From assembly GCA_003160215.1 (NCBI GenBank), contig PLQW01000196.1, positions 72,509 through 104,804 on the forward strand: 32,296 nt of DNA. Reading direction: 5' to 3'. Shown piece after piece: positions 8,129-14,918 of the stretch (position 1 is its first letter; each line of letters starts with the position of its first letter). The stretch comes from Acidobacteriaceae bacterium. GTDB lineage: Bacteria > Acidobacteriota > Terriglobia > Terriglobales > Acidobacteriaceae. The position numbers were made by a program, and so were the translations under genes. The notes below the pieces were generated by a model that was given only the letters and a program-made list of their open reading frames with translations, was not told the origin of the DNA and did no database searches.

Positions 8129-8147
8129 CAGGTTTGGTGAAGCTGCA

Positions 8148-8759
8148 TTATGCCTGGTGTTTGCGACGCGCCCAAAATCCAATCAGGCCGGTTCCCAACA
8201 GCAGCAGCGAGCCGGGCTCCGGTGTGTCGTACAAGAATTCCTGACCGTAGTCGCCGGTCGGGGTTACGATCCGAATGCCGGAAAAGTTGATCTTCGACAG
8301 GTCAACCGTCTCTGCCTTGTTCAGCCAGTAGTCCACGCCCGCCTTGTAAGCAGCGCCGGGATCGGCGTTGGGATCGAAGATGTCCCAGATCGCCCAATTA
8401 ATGTTGCCCCATTGTGAGGGGTCGGTAGTCCTGGTTTGCAGCAGCAGATAGGCCGCCTCCTCGTATTTGGTCAAGTCCCCGAAGCGCGTCAGGCTCAGGT
8501 CACCGCTGCTTAGCTGCGTGATGTTCGCCTGCCAGCTATCGCCAACGCTGATGCGATCATAGAAATCGTCGCACATCATCGGCGTCTGCGGACCACCATT
8601 CATGGTGAGATAGTAGGGGTAAGTGTAAACCCCGTTCTGGCTTGCTCCGCCGACCCCGACAAATTGGACGGAGACCGTGGAAGCTGACGCGGGTGCGATC
8701 GCGAGCAGCAAGCCGACGATCAGAACGAAACTGAAAACGATGAATTTATGTTGACGCAT
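8148..8759 (-). CDS. PEP-CTERM sorting domain protein, secreted
   Basis: The 203-residue product has an N-terminal signal peptide (RQHKFIVFSFVLIVGLLLA, cleavage near APASAS) and ends with the sorting signal TPEPGSLLLLGTG followed by a hydrophobic span and RRKHQA. This Pro-Glu-Pro / helix / basic tail is what exosortase XrtA recognises, so the mature protein is probably released to or held at the cell surface with the exopolysaccharide. The ectodomain has one cysteine in its mature part, Cys63 in PMMCDDFYD, and an INWAIWDIF motif at 120-128. GAAGGGAAGG sits about seven bases before the ATG. It is a single-gene unit with its own terminator and a sigma-54-like box upstream. Function beyond sorting is unknown. 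Confidence 0.93.
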   Translation of the reverse strand: MRQHKFIVFSFVLIVGLLLAIAPASASTVSVQFVGVGGASQNGVYTYPYYLTMNGGPQTPMMCDDFYDRISVGDSWQANITQLSSGDLSLTRFGDLTKYEEAAYLLLQTRTTDPSQWGNINWAIWDIFDPNADPGAAYKAGVDYWLNKAETVDLSKINFSGIRIVTPTGDYGQEFLYDTPEPGSLLLLGTGLIGFWARRKHQA

Positions 8760-8831
8760 TGTGTGCCTTCCCTTCTGGTTTTTATTCCCGAAACGCGCTG
8801 GGGGGGATTCCAGGCACTCGCTTTCTATAAG

Positions 8832-8847
8832 GGCACGAGCAAGGCCA
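8832..8847 (-). promoter_or_regulatory. Sigma-54-like -24/-12 promoter of the PEP-CTERM gene
   Basis: On the minus strand TGGCCTTGCTCGTGCC has GG and GC at the required ten-base spacing and T before each; TGGC and TGC match the consensus but the inner part does not. Transcription would start near 8821, leaving a leader of about 60 bases. The two NtrC-type activators nearby make the call more likely. Confidence 0.4.
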
Positions 8848-8969
8848 ATGCACGGTTTCCGCTATCTTGAACGATCGTTGCGAGATACGGAGCGAGAGTC
8901 CAGGCGCGAGTTTGGGCAAGTGCAAAAACTTGCAGAGTAGTGGAAAAACGGTGTTGGAGGGGTGAGGAA

Positions 8970-9016
8970 CAGTTTCCCGATTTAGAAACTGAGCAACTGT
9001 TTTTCCCGAATTAGAA
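8970..9016 (-). promoter_or_regulatory. Tandem operator-like repeat upstream of the PEP-CTERM promoter
   Basis: Two 15-base direct repeats, TTTCCCGATTTAGAA (8973-8987) and TTTCCCGAATTAGAA (9002-9016), differ at one position and are 29 bases apart. The first lies inside a 7-bp inverted repeat, CAGTTTC (8970-8976) and GAAACTG (8985-8991). They are about 140-185 bases upstream of the sigma-54-like box, the usual distance for an enhancer-binding protein site. Nothing else is evident in 8760-9196 apart from a weak GTTCCTG/CAGGAAC pairing near 9075-9140. Confidence 0.5.
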
Positions 9017-9196
9017 GCGATATAGCATCAAAGCGGCACGGACCTCTCCAGCTACTGGTCGAGCAGGCGGGTAACCTTCGTCGTTCCTGGCGGGGGAGTT
9101 GGATCCTGACAGCGCGAAGGGTACGACAGGAACCCCTCGCCACCTATCTACTGAGATGTCTGGCCAGGATATTTCGTCCAACGGTGTGCGACTGGG

Positions 9197-9658
9197 TTAT
9201 TTGGCCCCGCCGCGCTGCCAGGTCTGGTTACCCGCACTCGCGGGAGCGCGCACTCCATCCAAGCTGCAAAACCCGTCTGACTCTTCGGGCGACAAGTAAC
9301 GGTGTTTCGTGGTGTGCACGGCTACGCCATACGCACCCTGCCACTCTGTCTGGGGCTCGACACGCATCACGCTGCCGAAGAAGCGGACTCGCCACGGAGT
9401 GGGGCCGTGCGTCAGCTCGGGAGGAAAGGTCAGCACGTACTCGACGGACTCATCCGTAGCCAGCTCTACATTGCTGGCGAAGTACGCGCCGACGGCACTG
9501 ACATTGGCGGTCTCGCTCAGAATCCACTGCTCGGTGGCACCCGGGGTACGCAGGAAAATCGAGCAATGCATCGCGAAACGAGGGTTCCGCCTTCGCTCGC
9601 CGCTACGGGAAAGGTCGGGCTCGAGGGAATCGCAACTGCAGGGCGACATCGCTGGCAT
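9197..9658 (-). CDS. PilZ domain protein (c-di-GMP receptor type)
   Basis: A single PilZ domain covers most of the protein. It carries the RxxxR motif as RNPR preceded by Arg (GERRRNPRF) and the NxSxxG motif as NVSAVG, the two elements that bind c-di-GMP. There is no signal peptide or membrane helix, so it is cytoplasmic. The C-terminal 35 residues or so look disordered. The frame opens with a TTG at 9679; I use the ATG at 9658 (MPAMSPCS), though no start has a clear ribosome site. It lies between the PEP-CTERM gene and the two-component system, all on the same strand, so it may couple c-di-GMP level to this surface/EPS programme. That coupling is inference. Confidence 0.82.
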   Translation of the reverse strand: MPAMSPCSCDSLEPDLSRSGERRRNPRFAMHCSIFLRTPGATEQWILSETANVSAVGAYFASNVELATDESVEYVLTFPPELTHGPTPWRVRFFGSVMRVEPQTEWQGAYGVAVHTTKHRYLSPEESDGFCSLDGVRAPASAGNQTWQRGGAK

Positions 9659-9769
9659 GTCTAATTGTATCGCAACCAAAGTACCACAGGGCCCGGTACG
9701 GTTCGGGTGACCAGCTTCCGTTCAGATTATTGAAAACAGCGGCTTACAAGGATGGCTCCAAGCAAAGAC

Positions 9770-9791
9770 CGCCTCCCTTTTACAGGAGGCG
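9770..9791 (-). terminator. Terminator-like hairpin after the response regulator gene
   Basis: CGCCTCC (9770-9776) and GGAGGCG (9785-9791) form a 7-bp GC-rich stem with an 8-base loop, about 48 bases past the regulator stop. On the minus strand a short GTCTTTGCTT follows. Moderate support. Confidence 0.45.
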
Positions 9792-9838
9792 ATGAGCAAC
9801 AAGTGCCCACTCTTGCGCACTAGCAGAAGGGAATTCTC

Positions 9839-11233
9839 TTATCCCGCTTGCCGCGGACGGATATCGTATTGGCGAATCTTGTAGAGTAGCGCCTTGTAGC
9901 TGATGTTCAACTGGGTGGCTGCCCGTTTGCGGTTCCACGCGGTTTCTTCCAGCACCTGGGCGATGACTTCCATCTCGGCGCCATTCTTCAGATTGCGGAC
10001 CATTACTTTGAGGTCGGGCGATGGTTGCGGCTGCTTTTCTTCCATGCGCACCACGATGCCGGTTTGCGGGTCGCGCGAAGTGCCGTGCTGCAGTTCGGCG
10101 ATCGCAGCCGACTCGTCTCCCAGCACCAGGTAGCGCTTGACGAAATTTTCCAGCTCGCGGATGTTGCCGGGCCAGGGATAGTTCTCGCAAGACTCCACCA
10201 GCCGCGGAGAAATGTTCAGGGGTGCGCAGGCGTAGCGGTCCGCGAGATGGATCATGAAGTGGCGCAGGATCATCGGGATTTCTTCGCGCCGCTCGCGCAA
10301 CGAAGGCATGCGCAGAACGAAGCTGTTCAAGCGGTAATAAAGATCTTCGCGGAACGCTTTTTGCGCGATCGCCTGTGGCATGTTGATGTTGGTAGCCGCC
10401 AGGACCCGGACGTCCACCTGTACAGTATTACGTCCACCCAAACGGGAAAACTGGCCATCCTGTAAAACCTGGAGCAGCTTGGCCTGCAGCGCCGAAGACA
10501 TCTCTCCGATTTCATCGAGCAGCAGGGTGCCTTTGTTGCAGAGCTCAAACTTGCCGGGCTTGGACTTGACGGCGCCGGTGAAGGCTCCCGGTTCATAACC
10601 GAACAATTCGCTCTCCAGCAGTTCGCTGGGCATGGCGGCGCAGTTCACCTTCAAAAAGGAGCGGTGCGAACGGTCCGAATACTTGTGAATCAGGTGAGCC
10701 AGTACTTCTTTGCCGGTACCGCTTTCGCCAAGCAGCAAAACGGGGAAATCGAAGCGCGCCACCTGCATCGCCTGGGCGCGCAGCTGGCGCATTTGCGGCG
10801 TGGCGGAGAAAAAGAAGACGCCTTGGCTCACTTCAATGGCTTCTCCCGCGCCGGGCCCGTCTGGTTCCATATTTTCCAGGCAGAAGCGCAGGACCTCCTC
10901 CATCTCCTCCTTCTGCACCGGTTTGGAAAGGTAATCTTGGGCGCCGAGCCGCATGGCCTGCGCCACCTTGCGGGTATCGCGAACGCACGACAGCATGACG
11001 ACCTTGGTCGAAGGGCGGACTTCACGGATGCGCTGCAAGGTCTCCAGCCCATCCCCGCCGGGCATGACCATATCGAGCAGCACCAAGTCGGGACCGACCT
11101 GTTGCACCTTTTCGACGGCTTCGGCCCCGTTGCAAGCCGTTGTGACCCGATACGAATCCAGCTCCAGCACGGTCTGGAGATATCGCAACATGCTCGGTTC
11201 GTCGTCCACCACAAGGATGTGGCCTGCGCTCAT
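9839..11233 (-). CDS. NtrC-family response regulator, sigma-54 activator
   Basis: The 464-residue product has three domains. A receiver at 1-120 carries the phospho-acceptor Asp54 (DLVLLDMVMPGGDG) and the conserved Lys in YLSKP. A sigma-54-interacting AAA+ ATPase at about 140-370 has Walker A GESGTGKE (169-176), the intact GAFTGA loop (216-221) and Walker B LLLDEI. A Fis-type helix-turn-helix (NRKRAATQLNISYKALLYK) ends the protein. The ATG overlaps the kinase stop by four bases (ATGA), so the pair is co-translated. It would activate sigma-54 promoters when phosphorylated by the partner kinase. Likely targets are the PEP-CTERM and EPS genes by context, as with the PrsK/PrsR pairs linked to exosortase systems. 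Confidence 0.95.
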   Translation of the reverse strand: MSAGHILVVDDEPSMLRYLQTVLELDSYRVTTACNGAEAVEKVQQVGPDLVLLDMVMPGGDGLETLQRIREVRPSTKVVMLSCVRDTRKVAQAMRLGAQDYLSKPVQKEEMEEVLRFCLENMEPDGPGAGEAIEVSQGVFFFSATPQMRQLRAQAMQVARFDFPVLLLGESGTGKEVLAHLIHKYSDRSHRSFLKVNCAAMPSELLESELFGYEPGAFTGAVKSKPGKFELCNKGTLLLDEIGEMSSALQAKLLQVLQDGQFSRLGGRNTVQVDVRVLAATNINMPQAIAQKAFREDLYYRLNSFVLRMPSLRERREEIPMILRHFMIHLADRYACAPLNISPRLVESCENYPWPGNIRELENFVKRYLVLGDESAAIAELQHGTSRDPQTGIVVRMEEKQPQPSPDLKVMVRNLKNGAEMEVIAQVLEETAWNRKRAATQLNISYKALLYKIRQYDIRPRQAG

Positions 11234-12156
11234 CGATCCTCCGCAACGCGTTTGGCTGAGGGATTCAGCAAAAGCAGAAAGGAAAACTTGCTGCCACTAC
11301 CGGGCTCGCTCTCGACCCATATTTTTCCGCCTGCCGCCTGTACCAGCCGGCGCGCGATGGCCAGACCCAGCCCATATCCTTCCGCCCGCACTCCCTCGCG
11401 GGTCAGGCGGAAGTACTCATCAAAGACTTCCTGCTGAAATTCCGGGGCGATGCCGGGTCCCGTATCCGAGACCGAAATACGGCAGCAATTCGGTGCATGG
11501 ACCTTCTGTTTGCGACGCTCCACCTCCGGCTGGCGCTGAATCGTCCGCCGTTCCCAGAAATAGGGTTCGAGGTGCAACCACACGGTTCCCGACGAAGGCG
11601 TGTACTTCAGGGCGTTGTCCAGAAGGTTCGAAACCACGTGCTGCACTTTGTAGTAGTCGAAGGGGAAGGGCTGTAGCCGGTCGCCAGGCAAGAAATAGAA
11701 CGCGATAGCCTTGTCCTGGAAGCGCTGCGCCCAAACTTCAGCGATCTCGCGGACACAGGCGTTGATGTCGCCCACCTCGTACTGCATTTCGAAGCGATCG
11801 ACCTTGAGGGAGGTGTAGGTTAGCAAGTTCTGGATGAAATTGGACAGACGCGCACCGTTGGCCTGCATCTCGGTGAGCACTTCCATTTGCCGCGGATTCA
11901 GCGATCCGAGCTTCTGCGCCAGCAGCAGGTGCAGGTATCCCCCCATGATGGCGAGCGGTGTTTTCAGCTCGTGGGCGGCGGAAGCCAGCGCGTCGCGGCA
12001 ACAGCTGCAATGTTCATCGCTGAACAGCTCGAGCGTGTGCTTCACCGGCGACATTTTCGCTGGTTGCATGGGAACGGCATCTTTCCCTTCCCTCGGCAGC
12101 GGCAATGGCTCCCCCGTCTTCTCCATCAGGTTCCCCGGACTTTGTTCCATAGACAT
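11230..12156 (-). CDS. Soluble sensor histidine kinase
   Basis: The 308-residue product has no membrane span or recognisable sensor domain. The H-box SAAHELKTPLA places the phosphorylated His at residue 62. An N-box (NLLDNALKYTP), G1 (VSDTGPGIAP), F-box (FDEYFRL) and G2 (GYGLGLAIARR) complete the HATPase. Immediately before the H-box is a cysteine cluster, EHCSCCRDA (residues 49-55), which could bind metal or sense redox state; this is inference. The start at 12156 has a weak ribosome site; ATG at 12150 is an alternative. It overlaps the downstream regulator by four bases and has a sigma-54-like box about 145 bases upstream. Confidence 0.93.
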   Translation of the reverse strand: MSMEQSPGNLMEKTGEPLPLPREGKDAVPMQPAKMSPVKHTLELFSDEHCSCCRDALASAAHELKTPLAIMGGYLHLLLAQKLGSLNPRQMEVLTEMQANGARLSNFIQNLLTYTSLKVDRFEMQYEVGDINACVREIAEVWAQRFQDKAIAFYFLPGDRLQPFPFDYYKVQHVVSNLLDNALKYTPSSGTVWLHLEPYFWERRTIQRQPEVERRKQKVHAPNCCRISVSDTGPGIAPEFQQEVFDEYFRLTREGVRAEGYGLGLAIARRLVQAAGGKIWVESEPGSGSKFSFLLLLNPSAKRVAEDR

Positions 12157-12498
12157 ATTCTCGACAAAAATAGCTACAGAGTTTAACGGTTTCCGATCCT
12201 CGGGGAATAGAGCGGAAGCACTCTACAAGGGGGAGACCTAATCTTACCGCAACCCGCTGAGTTGTCAATAAAATTTCAGGTTAATTTACGTCACAAGAGC
12301 GCAAGATAGTTGCCTTTTTGGGAACGACTTTGCAGTCCAGCGAGGCATTCTTCTTCCCCTGAACCGCAAGAGTTTGCGATGTTCACTGTTTTGCTGCTCC
12401 TGGCCATTCTTTCGTAGGTGTAACAAAGATTGCGAGTTGCTGCGATTTTCGGTTTGGCTATCGATGTGCGTCATCAGTTTGTAACGTAGGAGGTGGCA
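12157..12498. other. Divergent regulatory intergenic region, 342 bp
   Basis: This gap separates the kinase/regulator operon from the plus-strand PilZ gene. It holds the sigma-54-like box at 12300-12315 on the minus strand. A weaker plus-strand match, TGGCTATCGATGTGCG (12455-12470), lies just before the PilZ ribosome site. No open frame in it looks like a gene. Confidence 0.5.
12300..12315 (-). promoter_or_regulatory. Sigma-54-like -24/-12 promoter of the kinase/regulator operon
   Basis: On the minus strand AGGCAACTATCTTGCG matches GGCA and TTGC of the consensus with exactly ten bases between GG and GC. Transcription would begin near 12289, giving a leader of about 130 bases. If true, the operon could be autoregulated by its own activator. 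This is the best-matching such box I found in the window. Confidence 0.45.
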
Positions 12499-12888
12499 GT
12501 GCGTCGAACCGCATCCGTCGCTGAGCGTCGCGGCTGGGAGCGGTTGCCTATCTCCATTCCTTTTTTTGTTCGCGGAAGCAAGGCCAACGGCGAAGAGTTC
12601 TTGGAGTTTGCCACCGCGTTGAACCTGTCTGCAGGCGGGTTGCTGCTAGCGACCCGTCGTTACCTTGATCCGGGTACCCAGATCACGCTGGAGATTCCTG
12701 TCGCTCTGCTCAACAAGGCTCAGCTTCCACGATCAGTGTCCCTACTGCACGCTACCGTACTGCGCTGCACGCCCGACCGCCAATACTTCCTGCTCGGCCT
12801 GCAATTCGAGGAACCCCTTCTGAGCCAACAGACTGGCTTGGAGGCAGGCAGGTTCCGCTCCACAGGGAAAGAGAGTTCCTCCAAGTGA
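12499..12888 (+). CDS. PilZ domain protein (c-di-GMP receptor type)
   Basis: A 129-residue single-domain PilZ protein. RxxxR appears in ERRGWERLPI (RGWER) and NxSxxG in NLSAGGLLL; beta-strand spacing after these motifs is typical. It is cytoplasmic. A perfect AGGAGG at 12488-12493 decides the start: it overlaps the first possible GTG (12493) but is five bases before the GTG at 12499, so I start there. It sits head-on between the two-component system and the receiver-less sigma-54 activator. Two PilZ proteins on either side of the regulators suggest c-di-GMP input to this EPS locus. The target it acts on cannot be told from sequence. Confidence 0.85.
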   Translation: MRRTASVAERRGWERLPISIPFFVRGSKANGEEFLEFATALNLSAGGLLLATRRYLDPGTQITLEIPVALLNKAQLPRSVSLLHATVLRCTPDRQYFLLGLQFEEPLLSQQTGLEAGRFRSTGKESSSK

Positions 12889-12959
12889 AAATGTTTTCAC
12901 ATGTTCAAGCGCAAACTGCTTCTCTTTGAGCTCTTTCTGAATTATTTCTAACACAACCG

Positions 12960-12988
12960 TTGCATATATAAGCTATAGTAAATAAATT
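12960..12988 (+). promoter_or_regulatory. Possible sigma-70-type promoter in an AT-rich gap
   Basis: TTGCAT (12960-12965) and TAAATT (12983-12988) are 17 bases apart in a distinctly AT-rich stretch (about 12930-13000) within GC-rich surroundings. It would drive the sigma-54 activator and possibly the EPS operon behind it. Confidence 0.35.
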
Positions 12989-13092
12989 ATGTTGAAAACA
13001 AAGTGCGCATTCTTTTGCGATGTGCACGAACTTGGCGCAAGAAATGCAATTCATTGGTACGCCGACACCTCTCAGTGACGCGAGGACAGGAG

Positions 13093-14151
13093 ATGCCATT
13101 ACTGGCGGGCTCGAGCAGTGACAGCGCGATCACGGTCCAACAGCTTCCTCCGGAACCGGTGATATTTGGCCAGACACCTGCGATGCGCGATGTCCGGCAG
13201 AAGCTTGAGCGAGTCGCTGGGGCAAATCTTTCCGTACTCATCTCTGGCGAAAGCGGTACTGGAAAAGACATTATTGCCAGGCTGTTACATCTCTATTCGC
13301 CGTGGGCGAATGGTCCCTTTGTGAAGGTGAACTGTCCGGCGATCCCGGGAACGCTGCTGGAAAGCGAACTGTTCGGTTACGAAAAAGGCGCATTCACCGG
13401 AGCCTACAATCCCAAGCCCGGCCGGGTCGAAATGGCGCACCGGGGCACTCTTTTTCTGGACGAGATCGCAGAATTGGATGCGGTGTTACAGGCGAAACTG
13501 CTGCAGCTTCTGCAGGATGGCCAATTCAGCCGGATTGGCGCGCAGGAGGACAAGAAGGTCGAGGTGCGGGTGGTGTGCGCTACCAACCGCGAATTGCACG
13601 AGGAGATCGAGCACGGAAACTTTCGGCCCGACCTGTTTTACCGCATCGCCACCATGACCATTCATTTGCCGCCGCTGCGCGAGCGCGCAGTGGACCTGCC
13701 GGTCATCAGCGATTACCTGCTGCAGTACTACAACGAGAAGCTCAATGGCCGGGTGATGATGGTGCGCCCTGCGCTAATGGCCAAGATGCAGCGTTACTCG
13801 TGGCCAGGCAACATCCGTCAGCTCGAGAACCTGATCAAGCGCTACGTGGTTATGGGCACGGAGGATGTTATCTTAAGCGAGTTGCTTCAGCCCAATGAGC
13901 GCGACGCGGTTAACAGTCTAATGCTGGATGGACCGGTTTCGCTCAAGAAATTGACCCGGCAGACAGTCCGCAAATTGGAAGCGCGTATTATTCTTAATGC
14001 ACTTCATGCTAATAACTGGAACCGAAAGAAGGCGGCGCGCTCGCTCGATATCAGCTATCGCGCCTTGCTCTATAAGCTCAAGGAAGTAGGGATCCCGCAG
14101 CGGCGCTCCAGTTCCGCGAGCAAACCCGAAGAGGATGATAAGGCCGAGTAA
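13093..14151 (+). CDS. Sigma-54-dependent activator lacking a receiver domain
   Basis: The product of about 352 residues starts directly with a short N-terminal segment and then the AAA+ domain: Walker A GESGTGKD (52-59), an intact GAFTGA loop (99-104), Walker B LFLDEI and the sensor region [22 protein letters not shown] Fis-type helix-turn-helix ([19 protein letters not shown]) ends it, very like that of the response regulator at 9839-11233. With no receiver or ligand domain, it may be constitutively active or controlled by a partner or by its level. The frame runs back to a GTG at 13003, but GAGG lies seven bases before the ATG at 13093. It is 19 bases upstream of the EPS export gene, probably in one unit or in direct control of it. 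Confidence 0.92.
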   Translation: MPLLAGSSSDSAITVQQLPPEPVIFGQTPAMRDVRQKLERVAGANLSVLISGESGTGKDIIARLLHLYSPWANGPFVKVNCPAIPGTLLESELFGYEKGAFTGAYNPKPGRVEMAHRGTLFLDEIAELDAVLQAKLLQLLQDGQFSRIGAQEDKKVEVRVVCATNRELHEEIEHGNFRPDLFYRIATMTIHLPPLRERAVDLPVISDYLLQYYNEKLNGRVMMVRPALMAKMQRYSWPGNIRQLENLIKRYVVMGTEDVILSELLQPNERDAVNSLMLDGPVSLKKLTRQTVRKLEARIILNALHANNWNRKKAARSLDISYRALLYKLKEVGIPQRRSSSASKPEEDDKAE

Positions 14152-14170
14152 TCCGGACCGAGGTGGAGTC

Positions 14171-14887
14171 ATGCATTCGCAAAGACAGGCATTTGGAAGT
14201 CGCGCAATCTTAACCATAATCGTGCTGGTCCTGCTTGGTGCCTGGGCGCCCACAGCATGGGGCCAGGACGCAAGCAGTTCTTCCAGCCAAGGTAAACCAG
14301 TGTCACCCGCCAGCTCGGCGGAGACCGATAAGAACGGGGCCAATGCCGCGCAACCTCCCGCCGCCGACGCGCTTCCTCCACGGGTTGCGAACGTCCGCCC
14401 GGATACCTACATTATCGGCGCCGATGACGTGTTGGCGATCAATGTGTGGAAAGAGCCCGAGATCTCGAAGACGGTCCCTGTTCGACCGGACGGAATGATC
14501 TCGCTGCCGTTGCTGGGGGAGATCAAGGCCCGGGGACTGACGCCAGTACAATTGGAAGACCAGATCAGCGATTCGCTGAAGAAGATCATGTCCGATCCGC
14601 AGGTGACGGTGATTGTCAACCAAGTGAATAGCTTGACCTTTAATATTATGGGTCAGGTTGCGAAGCCGGGATACTTTCCGCTCACTCGCCCCATGACCGT
14701 GCTGGATGCCATAGCGCTCTGCGGCGGCTTTAGGGATTTCGCGAAGCAGAAGAAAATCTACGTGCTCCGTACCAGCCCGGATGGAAAGCAGGAACGGCTC
14801 AAGTTCAACTACAAACAGGTCATTAACGGCAAGAACATGGCTCAGAATATCCAGCTTCAGCCGCACGACACCTTGGTCGTCCCGTGA
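14171..14887 (+). CDS. Polysaccharide biosynthesis/export protein (Wza-like)
   Basis: The 238-residue product has a signal peptide (SRAILTIIVLVLLGAWAPTAWGQ), a low-complexity linker, a Poly_export domain starting at YIIGADDVLAINVWKEPEIS with the hallmark VRPDGMISLPLLGEIKARG, and an SLBB domain (FNIMGQVAKPGYFPLTRPMTVLDAIA). It would form the periplasmic/outer-membrane export channel for the polymer. There is no lipobox cysteine, unlike E. coli Wza. The open frame begins at 14135, but AGGTGGAG just before the ATG at 14171, and the signal peptide, support the shorter form. First gene of the EPS export operon. Confidence 0.93.
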   Translation: MHSQRQAFGSRAILTIIVLVLLGAWAPTAWGQDASSSSSQGKPVSPASSAETDKNGANAAQPPAADALPPRVANVRPDTYIIGADDVLAINVWKEPEISKTVPVRPDGMISLPLLGEIKARGLTPVQLEDQISDSLKKIMSDPQVTVIVNQVNSLTFNIMGQVAKPGYFPLTRPMTVLDAIALCGGFRDFAKQKKIYVLRTSPDGKQERLKFNYKQVINGKNMAQNIQLQPHDTLVVP

Positions 14888-14918
14888 GAGCGGAAAGCGC
14901 GAAAAAGAGGAGGAGGCT

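Noticed and set aside
12455..12470. Sigma-54-like box before the plus-strand PilZ gene
   Set aside because: Only TGGC and TGC match, and the start would leave under 20 bases of leader; recorded as weak in the gap entry, not called.
13003..13092. N-terminal extension of the sigma-54 activator from a GTG
   Set aside because: The extension ([12 protein letters not shown]...) has no domain character; GAGG is properly spaced before the ATG at 13093.
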